A DNA stretch of 12,683 nt, taken from assembly GCA_045600065.1 (NCBI GenBank), contig JAZRXE010000085.1, positions 1 through 12,683 of the forward strand, read 5' to 3'. This stretch comes from RGIG2707 sp045600065 (lineage in GTDB: Bacteria; Bacillota; Clostridia; Peptostreptococcales; Anaerovoracaceae). Positions within the stretch are counted from its first letter, which is position 1; every line of letters begins with the position of its first letter. The translations under genes were made by a program, and so were the position numbers. The notes under the pieces were generated by a model. The model was given only the letters and a program-made list of their open reading frames with translations, was not told where the DNA came from and did not search any database. This document shows, in pieces, positions 5,772-12,683 of the stretch.

Positions 5772-7271
5772 ATGGAATACAAACAAGCAGAACAGCAGTT
5801 CAGAGAACTGGTGAAAGAAATCGACTTTCTGGACAACATCAGAAATACCCTGTCCTGGGATATGAGGGTCAACCTTCCGGCGGACGCCGCAGGCTACAGG
5901 GGAGATTCCATAGGTTTTCTCTCAGGCGAGATCATGAAAAGGGTCACCGGCCCCCGCATGGACGAGCTTCTGAGCACTCTTGAGCAGCAGGATACGGAAG
6001 ATCCGGTGCTTGCCGCCATGGTAAAGAGCTTTCGCAAGAAATACAGCTATCAGGCAGAGATAGACCCCAGGCTTTATATGGACTATTCCGCCCACAATCT
6101 CAAGTGCGAAATGGTCTGGCAGCAGGCCCGAAAAGAAAACGACTATGCCAGCCTGGCTCCGTGGATGGAAAAGGAATTCGATTACCTTAAGCGCCTGGCC
6201 GCCTGTCACGGCTGGGAGAAAGACCCCCTCAGCGGTCTGATGGACGAATGGGAGCCCGGCATCACCAGGCAGAAGATGGATGAGCTCTTTGACGAGCTCA
6301 AGGCCTTCGAGCTTCCGTTCCTGGAAACGATAAAGTCATCCTCCGTTAAGCCCGACGGCTCCGCCTATCTGGGCGATTATCCCACAGACAGGCAGGCTCA
6401 GCTCTGCACAGAGGTGCTCCGGAGCATAGGCTTCGATTTCGGCAGGGGACGCATGGATGTGAGCGCCCATCCCTACACCACGGGCAACGATATCAACGAT
6501 ATACGCCTGACCACATCCTTCCACAAAGAGGACTTTACCCTGGCGCTGTGCTCCTGCATGCACGAGGGCGGTCACGCTCTGACCGGTCAACAGTGCGATC
6601 CTTCCCTGCGCTATACCACCCTGGAGCACATGGTGGGCGCGGGTATGAACGAGGCACAGTCCCGCTACATGGAAAATGTCATAGGCCGCAGCCCCGCCTT
6701 CTGGGAATTTGCCCTGCCTCTGGCGGCAAAGTACTTCCCTGAGCTGAAGCGCTTCAGCCCCGAGGAATTCTGCACGGACCTGAACAGCCTTCATTTTTCC
6801 GCGAACAGGCTCAGATCCGACGAGCTTACCTACAATCTGCATATCATTATGCGCTACGAGCTTGAAAAGCTGCTCTTCGACGGAGATATCAGCTTTGCCG
6901 AGTTGCCCCATTACTGGAACGAAAAGAGCAAAGAATACCTGGGCATAGTCCCGGAGAGCGATTCTGAGGGCGTGCTTCAGGACATGCACTGGTCCAGCGG
7001 CTACATCGGTTACTTCCAGACCTATGTGTTGGGCAATTTCTACGACGGCCACATCTACAACGCCATGCTGGCGGATATGCCCGATATGTTCGAGCAGGTG
7101 AGCCGGGGGCAGATGCTGGGCGTCACAGGCTGGCTCAAAGACAAGCTCCACCGGCACGGTGGCTTGTATCAGCCCACAGAGCTTCTGCGGATGATGGACG
7201 GGCAGGAGCTGAGTGCAAAGCATTACATCCGATACATACAGGACAAGTATTCTCAGCTTTACAAGCTTTAG
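5772..7271 (+). CDS. M32 metallocarboxypeptidase (Taq carboxypeptidase family)
   Basis: A 499-residue cytoplasmic zinc carboxypeptidase of normal M32 length. Diagnostic motifs are present in order: TLSWDM near 26-31; HPYTTG at 233-238; DIRLTT at 243-248; the zinc site HEGGH at 264-268 (His264, catalytic Glu265, His268); third ligand Glu294 in NEAQSR, within GMNEAQSRYMENVIGRSPAFW; and the C-terminal SGYIGYFQTYVLGN at 409-422. M32 enzymes remove C-terminal residues from peptides with broad specificity and help recycle peptides. ATG at 5772 gives the usual M32 N-terminus, but the preceding bases have no convincing RBS, and TGCGG/CCGCA just upstream can pair. The frame stays open for 40 codons further upstream, past a strong SD at 5683-5690, and would add a CPVCG motif if translated. 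It is divergent from the OPA gene and ends before a convergent neighbour. Confidence 0.93.
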   Translation: MEYKQAEQQFRELVKEIDFLDNIRNTLSWDMRVNLPADAAGYRGDSIGFLSGEIMKRVTGPRMDELLSTLEQQDTEDPVLAAMVKSFRKKYSYQAEIDPRLYMDYSAHNLKCEMVWQQARKENDYASLAPWMEKEFDYLKRLAACHGWEKDPLSGLMDEWEPGITRQKMDELFDELKAFELPFLETIKSSSVKPDGSAYLGDYPTDRQAQLCTEVLRSIGFDFGRGRMDVSAHPYTTGNDINDIRLTTSFHKEDFTLALCSCMHEGGHALTGQQCDPSLRYTTLEHMVGAGMNEAQSRYMENVIGRSPAFWEFALPLAAKYFPELKRFSPEEFCTDLNSLHFSANRLRSDELTYNLHIIMRYELEKLLFDGDISFAELPHYWNEKSKEYLGIVPESDSEGVLQDMHWSSGYIGYFQTYVLGNFYDGHIYNAMLADMPDMFEQVSRGQMLGVTGWLKDKLHRHGGLYQPTELLRMMDGQELSAKHYIRYIQDKYSQLYKL

Positions 7272-7363
7272 ATCCTGCGCCTCAAGGCACAGCAGGGTCA
7301 AGGCTCCGGCGCCCGGTCACACAGAAATGCGGCCTGGTCTGTTTGGCAGAACGATGTACTGAC

Positions 7364-7396
7364 AATAAAAGCACCCCGGACAAGTATCCGGGGTGC
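7364..7396 (-). terminator. Intrinsic terminator of the 1036-residue gene
   Basis: A perfect 10-bp G+C-rich stem, GCACCCCGGA (7371-7380) with TCCGGGGTGC (7387-7396), has a six-base loop. On the minus strand it is followed by TTTTATTG. It begins eight bases after the stop of the minus-strand gene. On the plus strand the tail TGCAGTATTATTT is weaker, but the hairpin may also stop M32 transcription about 100 bp after that gene. Confidence 0.88.
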
Positions 7397-7403
7397 TGCA
7401 GTA

Positions 7404-10400
7404 TTATTTGACAAAGCCCCTGCCTTTGATCTGTTCGTCGATCCTGGCAATGGTATTCTTGGCTTCTTTGGGGGTCACGGAGGTCTCTGCCTTCATCTTC
7501 TCTGCCGAATACCTGTGCATTTTCAGCGTCGTCTTGGCAGCGGATATATCCTTCGAATTCAGCACAGGCTTATCTGTGGGATTCTCCGTCAGCACATCCG
7601 ATATAAGTTTGCCCGCCTTCTGAAGCAGCTCTCCGGACTGATAACACTTGTACATATCGGATCCGTAGGAATCCGCTGCAAGCTTGTTGCAGAACCTGAA
7701 CGCGTTTACCAGGTTGTCCATATCGTCCGGCCCGACCTTTGCCATGGGGTTCTGCGGATCTGTCAGCGGCTCCAGGAATCGTTCCAGATCGCCCAGAGTC
7801 TTGAATTCGATCGAGGTCTTTTTTGCCTGGTCTTCGGCAGCCTGAGGGCTTTCCGTATTCTGCTCGAGAGCTCCTTTGCGGGCAGACTCGGGCCTGGAGT
7901 TTATCAAGGCTTCTTCCCGGAGCTTTTCTCTGGTTTCGTCCAGGGCACGGTCTCCTGCCAGGTTCTCCGATACCATCAGGTTCAGATACTCCACGGCCGA
8001 CAGCCCGCGGCTCTCCGCCAAATTGACCAGATCGTCGGCGCTCAGTCCGGCTTCTTCGATAAAACCGGCGATCCGTCTGTTCACGGTGATGGTCTTGCTC
8101 CGGGGATCCACATCCTTTTCAACGATCAGGTTGTAAGCGGCTTCGTTGTGATCGTCGGGCAGGATATCGATCTTCCAGCCCTTTGCCTGCCCGGGCAGTA
8201 TGGCGTCGATGTATTCCTTTGTTTCTGCCGACAGATCATTGACTTTCTGAGGATCTTGGTTGTAATTCTCTATGAATGTATTGAACAGCAGAGTGCTTCC
8301 CGCTGCGCCCTTGGTCATCAGCAGAGCATTTTCCACCGTATCGATAAGACCCTGCTTGGCGGGGTCGGAGTTTTTTTTCAGCTCGTTAAGATACTGGCTG
8401 CCGGCTGCGGTAACGCCGGCGATAGCTTTTCGCAGATCCTGGGCTGCCTGAGGGTCTGCAGCCTGGCCGTCAAGCTTGTGCAGAAGATCCATGGCTTTGC
8501 CCGCAGCGCTTGCCATGGCCGCCTCTCTGGGGGAATTATCAACGATCTCCGACTGAGGCAATGATTTCCTGTAATCCAGCATGCCGTCGCAGACAGCGGC
8601 TAAGGCTCCTGCCAGAGTATGGATATCCGGCTTGATATCGACAATGCCGGATTCGTCCAGGCTGTATTCTCCGGGCTCCTGATAAGGCTTGATAAGATCC
8701 AGGGAGGTCTGATACTGAAGGAGAGACTTTAAATCCTGTTTCTGGTCTTCGTCCAGGGTCATGCGGTCTGCCAGCTCGTCCACGTTCATCAGCAGTACCT
8801 GCAGCTGTTCCTTGCTCAGATCCTCGAAGGGGACGCTGAGACAGAACTCGCTTTTGAATACATTTTTCGCCGTAAGTCCCTTACCGCCGAGGGCGACACC
8901 CTTGTCAACGGTCTTTTTGACATTGTCTTTGACATCTTCGTCAAGGGTAAAGCCGAGAGAGCTTTCCGACTTCTGCAGCATATCCTGCAGGTTGGGGGCC
9001 ACCTCGTATGCCTCCGGATCCTTCAGATAAGCTTCCGCCAGGGCATCTATGCCCTTGGAAATGTCCACATCCGAAGCATCCATAGTCCGGGCTTTGTTGA
9101 TCGAATCCACATAAAGCTTTTTACGGAAGGCATAGCCCTCTTCCGATGTGGCATTGATCTGATCTGTGATGGCTTTGTTTTTGCTTTCCGCCTCGGGAGT
9201 CCCGGATTTGTCGTACAGCGTATGCATGATTCGGCTGTACACTTCCGGAACATCCGCCTGGGGCACATTCTTGTACCGCTCCGTCTGAGCCTGCATGCGG
9301 CGCTGCAGATCGATGCGCTGATCGCTGATGTAATGTTCTATGCGATCAAGGGGCAGCCGAATCTGGCGCTGCTCCACGGGAAGCTCCTCTGCATCGTGCA
9401 GTATATCATTGATAATGTTGATGTTGTCAAGCAGCTGCTCCGTCCGGGGCAGTTTGGCCTTCCATTGTGCATAGGCGGCTTCTCGTTCTTCCGGACGGAG
9501 GGATGTATCTGTGAGAGGGCAGTTCTTATTGCTGTAAAGCTCGATCATCTCCGTGTATTGATTGAGCACCCCGCTTACGCTGTGGATATACGGCAATTCG
9601 GTTTCTTCGGTTAACCTCATATAATCAAAGTTTTCACCTTGATCATTTGTCAATCCCCTGTCTGTTACTTTATCCCGAATGCTTTCAAAATTGAATTGGC
9701 TGTAAAACGGATGTGAAATAACATCTACCCTGTAGCGCACGATATAGCCCAGATCTGTCAGGCAATCCAGCTTGTCATTGAGAGCCTTGTTTTCTTCGCT
9801 GCTGAAATCGACCCCGTGATCCGTAGTCAGAATATTTTTCAGGTTTTCGATCTCCGGAGCGATGAGCAGGATCTGGCTGAAGGCTCCGATGTTTTCTGCC
9901 AGCGCCCGGTCATCCATGTAATCGACATCGGGGATCCCCGCGTCAGCAATATCAGTCAGTCTGCTCATGATCAGGTCTTTCTGTTCCTGAGCGGAGCCCT
10001 CTGTCAGCGTCCTCTTTATCCGCTGGTTCTCTTCCAGTGATTCTTGATCGATCTTGGGTATGATAAGAGCCTGATGTGTCCTGTTGAGTGCAGGTTCCGA
10101 GCTGTTTATCAGATTGACAGCCATGGAACGTTCGACGATCAAACGGGTGTAGTTCCTCTGAACATTATCGTTGATTATCAGTTTCTGAACGATCTCGGAG
10201 TTGGAACGGGGCTTGTAATCCTTGCTGATCTCTTTACCGATGAGCTCTATCTGTTCAGGGCTGTGCCTTTCACTGGGCGGCGTTATGATATCCCGGCTGA
10301 GCTCTTCTGTCATTTCTTCTGCATGCTCTGCCACGTATTCATATTCTTCCGGTGAGAGTATGTCTCTGCCGGAGCTGTTTTCGGCAGGAGATATATGCTT

Positions 10401-10514
10401 CGGGGCATCAGGCGATGACAGTGCTTCTCGTATTTTATCGTTTGCCATTGTCAATGATGCGTTTGTAGCACCATTGGAATATGTACGATCTCCGGAATCG
10501 TTTAATTTGGGCAT
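7404..10514 (-). CDS. Unassigned large (1036-residue) soluble, mostly helical protein
   Basis: I do not recognise this family. The protein has no signal peptide, no membrane segment, six cysteines and only two tryptophans. It is acidic, rich in Glu, Asp, Leu and Ala, and reads as largely alpha-helical. Visible blocks are: a polar Ser/Asn/Pro-rich N-terminus (1-60), charged helical stretches (60-480), an SKGIDALAEAYLKDPEAYEV segment (486-505), an alanine-rich helical region (632-740), a more globular part with WKIDILPDDHNEAAYN and VDPRSKTITVNRRIAGF (780-818), a helix-turn-helix-like run AGLSADDLVNLAESRGLS (822-839), and a basic C-terminus. No catalytic motif, P-loop, repeat protein signature or secretion motif is evident. 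The start is firm: AAAGGAG five bases or so before ATG. It has its own terminator and no same-strand partner within 350 bp, so it appears monocistronic. The frame is uninterrupted with ordinary codon use and no overlapping convincing ORF, so it is very likely a real gene. Function unknown. Confidence 0.9.
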   Translation of the reverse strand: MPKLNDSGDRTYSNGATNASLTMANDKIREALSSPDAPKHISPAENSSGRDILSPEEYEYVAEHAEEMTEELSRDIITPPSERHSPEQIELIGKEISKDYKPRSNSEIVQKLIINDNVQRNYTRLIVERSMAVNLINSSEPALNRTHQALIIPKIDQESLEENQRIKRTLTEGSAQEQKDLIMSRLTDIADAGIPDVDYMDDRALAENIGAFSQILLIAPEIENLKNILTTDHGVDFSSEENKALNDKLDCLTDLGYIVRYRVDVISHPFYSQFNFESIRDKVTDRGLTNDQGENFDYMRLTEETELPYIHSVSGVLNQYTEMIELYSNKNCPLTDTSLRPEEREAAYAQWKAKLPRTEQLLDNINIINDILHDAEELPVEQRQIRLPLDRIEHYISDQRIDLQRRMQAQTERYKNVPQADVPEVYSRIMHTLYDKSGTPEAESKNKAITDQINATSEEGYAFRKKLYVDSINKARTMDASDVDISKGIDALAEAYLKDPEAYEVAPNLQDMLQKSESSLGFTLDEDVKDNVKKTVDKGVALGGKGLTAKNVFKSEFCLSVPFEDLSKEQLQVLLMNVDELADRMTLDEDQKQDLKSLLQYQTSLDLIKPYQEPGEYSLDESGIVDIKPDIHTLAGALAAVCDGMLDYRKSLPQSEIVDNSPREAAMASAAGKAMDLLHKLDGQAADPQAAQDLRKAIAGVTAAGSQYLNELKKNSDPAKQGLIDTVENALLMTKGAAGSTLLFNTFIENYNQDPQKVNDLSAETKEYIDAILPGQAKGWKIDILPDDHNEAAYNLIVEKDVDPRSKTITVNRRIAGFIEEAGLSADDLVNLAESRGLSAVEYLNLMVSENLAGDRALDETREKLREEALINSRPESARKGALEQNTESPQAAEDQAKKTSIEFKTLGDLERFLEPLTDPQNPMAKVGPDDMDNLVNAFRFCNKLAADSYGSDMYKCYQSGELLQKAGKLISDVLTENPTDKPVLNSKDISAAKTTLKMHRYSAEKMKAETSVTPKEAKNTIARIDEQIKGRGFVK

Positions 10515-10889
10515 GCGTACTCCTTTTTATATATCAATGATTGAAATGCGTTTAATAATCTTAATAACCTAAAGATACCACAGACGCGCTCAATGATAAA
10601 GCCGAAAGCGCTGATATTTTCGGTAATCCTTACATAATACACTTCAGCCTCGTCAAAAAGGTTTCAGACTTTCTTCCTGGGGCACCGGCGCCGGATAACG
10701 CCGGAGCGGATATCCTTTGCTAACTGCCGGCAGAAGTATATACCGCGCAAACACTGCCCGATGCATTGTGCACTACAAAAGGAGCCGTAAAACCGGATAT
10801 GTTTACGACTCCTTGCGTGTTTTTGCACTTTTAATATGTCTGCGCAGCACTGACGGAAATATGCCGTCAGACAGCAGCTTCTGCGGGGT
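10515..10889. other. Intergenic region upstream of the 1036-residue gene
   Basis: This 375-bp stretch is A+T-rich near the 10514 start and more G+C-rich further away. It holds the RBS of the unassigned gene, an imperfectly flanked hairpin CCGAAA/TTTCGG (10602-10607 and 10618-10623), a G+C-rich hairpin CCGGCG/CGCCGG (10685-10690 and 10699-10704), the terminator of the M20D gene (10771-10814), and a 7-bp hairpin CTGACGG/CCGTCAG (10850-10856 and 10864-10870). I could not find a convincing -35/-10 pair for the unassigned gene, and I see no coding sequence. Confidence 0.55.
10771..10814 (-). terminator. Intrinsic terminator of the M20D amidohydrolase gene
   Basis: The arms AAGGAGCCGTAAA (10779-10791) and TTTACGACTCCTT (10802-10814) form a 13-bp stem with a 10-nt loop. 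The single irregular position is a C-A mismatch on the plus strand but a G-U pair on the minus strand, and the minus-strand tail begins TTGTAG after CCTT. Both point to use on the minus strand, 76 bp after the M20D stop. It shares arm lengths and much sequence with the terminator at 2979-3014. Confidence 0.75.
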
Positions 10890-12074
10890 TTAGGCTCTTG
10901 CTTCCAGCTCCTTCAGGTAGACGGCCAGCTCCATCTCCAGACCGATGATCAGGCTGTCCAGATCCAGCTTCATATCCTTGCTGTGGTTGGGAGAGGGGTT
11001 GGGGTTCTTTTCGGGATCGTTCATGGCAATGTTGAAGTAGCTGCCGGGCTTCTTTTCCAGATAATAAGAGAAGTCCTCGCCACCCAGGTTGGGTTCGGTG
11101 GTGATCCATTCATAGCCCATTGCCTCTACGGCAGAGCGCACGATCAGGGATTCTCTTTCGTGGTTGATGGTGGCGTGGTAGCCTATCTCGGAGTAGAACT
11201 CCGCGGTCATACCGTAGGCCTCGGCCATGCCGGTTGCCATTTTCTCCAGCTTGCCCAGCAGCTCTACGGTCATCTCGTGGTTGAAGGTCCGCAGATTGCC
11301 GCCGAATACTACATCAGAATCTATGATGTTTGGATAATTGCCGCCCTGATTCTTGAAGTAGGCAACTGTGAGCACTGCCTTTTCCAGGGGACTAACCTTC
11401 TCTGCAAGAGCCTGATTGATGGCTGTGGCTATCATGCAGGCAACGGGAACGGGGTTCAGGCAGGCCTGGGGAGAGCTTCCGTGTCCGCCCTTGCCGTGGA
11501 CGGTCACCTGGTAAACGGCGATGTCCGCGGAGTTGGGGCCGATATTTACGGTGATCTGCCCCCTGGGGTTCATACCGTTGCTGTGGAAGCCGTAAACTAC
11601 ATCACAGTCGTCTACAGCGCCGTCATTGCACAGGGCCAGAGCGCCTCCGGGCAGCTTTTCTTCGGCAGCCTGGAAGAGGAACTTGACCTTGCCCTTTACC
11701 AGTTCTTTATGCTCTGAGAGCAGCTTTGCAAAGCACAGCAGGGTCGCTGCGTGGCAGTCATGGCCGCAGGCGTGCATGACGCCGGGAACCGTGGACTTGT
11801 ATTCCAGATCGGTTGCCTCCTGCACGGGAAGGGCATCGAAGTCTGCTCTGAATGCCACTGTGGGGCCGGGTTCGCTGCCTTCCAGTATTCCCACCACACT
11901 GGTGCCGCTGATGCCTTCCATAAGGGGAATGCCGTACTCTGCCAGCTTTTCTTTGATAAACCTGCTGGTTTCATATTCCTCGAAGGACAGCTCGGGATGC
12001 ATATGGAGATACTTGTAGAATTCTATCTGCAGGTCCTTGTAGCCTGCAGCCAGTTCTTTGACCATTTCCTTCAT
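10890..12074 (-). CDS. M20D amidohydrolase (hippurate hydrolase/N-acyl-amino-acid hydrolase type)
   Basis: A 394-residue cytoplasmic metal-dependent amidohydrolase of typical M20D length. Motifs: HMHPELSFEEYETS (24-37), FRADFDALPVQE (75-86), MHACGHDCHAA (100-110) with metal ligands Cys103 and His105, FQAAEEKLPGGA (134-145) with Glu138 and Glu139, His164 in GFHSN, GKGGHGSSPQ (194-203), GGEDFSYYLEKKPGSYF (331-347), and His364 in NHSKD. This family hydrolyses the amide bond of N-acyl amino acids such as hippurate, acetyl-amino acids or auxin conjugates, releasing the amino acid. The cysteine ligand separates it from the M20A enzyme at 1643-2806. I chose the ATG at 12074 because AAAGGCGG lies upstream and because a longer frame starting GTG at 12122 would begin inside the predicted promoter. 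It has its own promoter and terminator and appears monocistronic. Confidence 0.92.
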   Translation of the reverse strand: MKEMVKELAAGYKDLQIEFYKYLHMHPELSFEEYETSRFIKEKLAEYGIPLMEGISGTSVVGILEGSEPGPTVAFRADFDALPVQEATDLEYKSTVPGVMHACGHDCHAATLLCFAKLLSEHKELVKGKVKFLFQAAEEKLPGGALALCNDGAVDDCDVVYGFHSNGMNPRGQITVNIGPNSADIAVYQVTVHGKGGHGSSPQACLNPVPVACMIATAINQALAEKVSPLEKAVLTVAYFKNQGGNYPNIIDSDVVFGGNLRTFNHEMTVELLGKLEKMATGMAEAYGMTAEFYSEIGYHATINHERESLIVRSAVEAMGYEWITTEPNLGGEDFSYYLEKKPGSYFNIAMNDPEKNPNPSPNHSKDMKLDLDSLIIGLEMELAVYLKELEARA

Positions 12075-12112
12075 AATTTTTCCGCCTTTCGTAAATGTAA
12101 CTATACAAAACC

Positions 12113-12141
12113 ATTGTATCACACCGCGCGGATAATGTCAC
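12113..12141 (-). promoter_or_regulatory. Sigma-70-type promoter of the M20D amidohydrolase gene
   Basis: On the minus strand GTGACA (12141-12136) and TACAAT (12118-12113) are 17 bp apart, and each hexamer matches consensus at five of six positions. A start near 12106 leaves a leader of about 32 nt before the ATG at 12074. A second -10-like TATAGT (12105-12100) lies downstream without a matching -35. Confidence 0.6.
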
Positions 12142-12150
12142 GGGGGCCGG

Positions 12151-12212
12151 GACACAGGGGAACACAAGGGGACGGTTCTCTTGTGCACTGACACAGGGGA
12201 CGGTTCTCTGTC
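12151..12212 (+). repeat. Two further copies of the dispersed repeat
   Basis: A head GACACAGGGG (12151-12160) precedes a full copy whose ends CACAAG (12163-12168) and CTTGTG (12180-12185) pair perfectly over six bases, then a second copy at 12190-12212 with ACAGGGGACGGTTCT and closing CTGTC. The head-plus-core architecture is the same as at 2811-2869 and 3199-3240, and the block lies just upstream of the M20D promoter. Confidence 0.85.
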
Positions 12213-12241
12213 TTCTATGCAATAAGAAATCAATAAAGGGA

Positions 12242-12278
12242 GGACCTGGTGCCCGCAGGGGCGCAAGATCCTTTTTTT
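12242..12278 (+). terminator. Orphan plus-strand intrinsic terminator
   Basis: GTGCCC (12249-12254) pairs with GGGCGC (12259-12264) around a GCAG loop, extended with mismatches by GGA (12242-12244) pairing with TCC (12269-12271). Seven T's follow at 12272-12278. This is a textbook terminator shape, but no plus-strand gene ends before it: the nearest plus-strand gene ends at 7271. Confidence 0.65.
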
Positions 12279-12412
12279 GCATGCATGGCTGCAGAGGATG
12301 GCCCACTGTTCCTTGCTTTGATATGCTGCGTTTTATTATTCTCCCGGAAATACCAGCCGGACAGTCAGGCTGACGCACATTGATTTTCGACCTCAGAAAG
12401 CGCTGCAGTGCT

Positions 12413-12619
12413 TCATTGAATATGTGCGATAACGTATAATATCATGTTCTGAAACTCAGGGCGGTCAGCTGTTCTTGCGGATAGGGCACGGTCGATATAG
12501 CTGCGGAGAATGGTCATACCGTTGCGGTTTGCATATTCGGTACACTCTCGAATCTGTCCTTCTATGGATTCTTCTCGCTGGCTGTCAGACGAATATCGTG
12601 CGTAGATGACAGCTTTCAT
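12413..12619 (-). pseudogene. Truncated serine recombinase (resolvase N-terminal fragment)
   Basis: The 68-residue product begins MKAVIYARYSSDSQREES, the catalytic-domain start of large serine recombinases found on Clostridia mobile elements, with Arg8 and presumed nucleophile Ser10. Homology continues through GQIRECTEYA and DRPEFQNMI (about residue 60) and then breaks into LYVIAHIQ and a TGA. The expected KLDRFSR-type helix with further catalytic arginines, the rest of the catalytic domain and the whole DNA-binding part are missing. Full-length relatives have roughly 500 or more residues. It cannot act as a recombinase and is best read as a remnant cut off near 12439. Its ATG overlaps the stop of an upstream partial ORF by ATGA, and AAAGGA-type SD sequence lies upstream. 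Confidence 0.8.
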
Positions 12620-12681
12620 TTGCTTTCATCCTTTCCTTTGCCTGTGTCGGCAATTTCGTCAGAACCTTCAATGAGATTCGT
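12616..12681 (-). CDS. Partial ORF upstream of the recombinase, C-terminal fragment
   Basis: The last 21 codons of a minus-strand frame that enters from the right edge. It includes NLIEGSDEIADTGKGKDESK and ends at TGA (12616-12618) overlapping the recombinase ATG in the four bases ATGA. The hydrophilic, charged tail and the translational-coupling overlap suggest a real gene, probably a small protein of the same mobile element. The other two minus-strand frames here give a stop at once or run into the recombinase region without a plausible end. No function can be assigned. Confidence 0.5.
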   Translation of the reverse strand, partial: TNLIEGSDEIADTGKGKDESK

Positions 12682-12683
12682 TA

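Larger units (their letters stand above)
12075..12412. other. Intergenic region with repeats and an orphan terminator
   Basis: This 338-bp stretch separates the M20D gene from the recombinase remnant, which reads toward it. It contains the M20D leader and promoter (12075-12141), the dispersed repeats (12151-12212), and a plus-strand terminator-like hairpin (12242-12278). From 12279 to 12412 I see no gene, strong hairpin or promoter; it may be debris from the event that truncated the recombinase. Confidence 0.5.

Noticed and set aside
5741..5983. 80-codon plus-strand ORF starting at the first ATG after the strong SD
   Set aside because: The ATG is about 50 nt from the SD, too far for use, and the frame overlaps the M32 coding region with shadow-type Arg/Gly/His-rich composition.
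6336..7301. A 321-codon minus-strand frame opposite the M32 gene
   Set aside because: It lies antisense to a gene with complete zinc-peptidase motifs, has shadow-like composition and no RBS.
7515..8564. A 349-codon plus-strand frame opposite the 1036-residue gene
   Set aside because: It is Ile/Arg/Gly-rich with no motif, with no SD at its start, while the minus-strand frame is three times longer with a firm RBS and terminator.
12075..12122. GTG start at 12122 adding 16 residues to the M20D enzyme
   Set aside because: The extra codons fall within the predicted promoter and leader, are not typical of the family, and the ATG at 12074 has the SD-like sequence.
11971..12378. A 135-codon minus-strand frame across the repeats and the M20D start
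   Set aside because: It reads through the dispersed repeats, the M20D promoter and the M20D N-terminus in another frame; product is Pro/Arg-rich with no family features.
1..12683. tRNA, rRNA or known riboswitch
   Set aside because: I looked for cloverleaf-like G+C-rich stretches and familiar riboswitch cores in the intergenic regions and saw none that I could support.

Overview
The window looks like chromosomal DNA from an anaerobic, amino-acid- and peptide-using member of the Bacillota, probably class Clostridia. Four things suggest this: moderate G+C with strong AGGAG-type ribosome binding sites, the short serine-recombinase remnant at the right edge, a Firmicutes-style dispersed repeat built on ACACAAGGGGACGGTTCT, and a gene set centred on peptide hydrolysis and PLP-dependent elimination. 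No taxonomic marker gene is present, so this placement is an inference.

Layout from left to right: (1) the 3' end of a D-serine dehydratase gene (dsdA, +). (2) A clear sigma-70-type promoter driving a two-gene operon (+): a MalY/PatB-like C-S beta-lyase/aminotransferase and an M20 metallopeptidase 12 bp downstream. (3) A convergent intergenic region holding copies of the dispersed repeat, a terminator for the opposite strand and a possible insertion-sequence scar. (4) On the minus strand, a PnuC-type vitamin-precursor transporter whose C-terminal tail is encoded by a repeat copy, and upstream of it an MFS transporter of the organophosphate:phosphate antiporter (OPA) type with an expanded central loop. 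(5) Divergently (+), an M32 (Taq-type) carboxypeptidase. (6) On the minus strand, a 1036-residue protein I cannot assign to any family, with its own RBS and terminator. (7) On the minus strand, an M20D amidohydrolase (hippurate hydrolase/N-acyl-amino-acid hydrolase type) with its own promoter and terminator. (8) At the right edge, more repeat copies, an unexplained plus-strand terminator, and a truncated serine recombinase overlapping the end of a partial upstream ORF by ATGA.

The recognisable genes fit one theme: releasing amino acids from peptides or N-acyl conjugates (two different M20 enzymes and the M32 carboxypeptidase), then deaminating them through PLP chemistry (D-serine dehydratase and the C-S lyase both yield ammonia, and usually pyruvate), with two transporters alongside. 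The most novel item is the unassigned 1036-residue protein. The most interesting sequence-level signals are the repeat family that has entered the PnuC reading frame and the strong Shine-Dalgarno sequence with no start codon ahead of the M32 gene. I did not find convincing evidence of a new defence, CRISPR or biosynthetic system.
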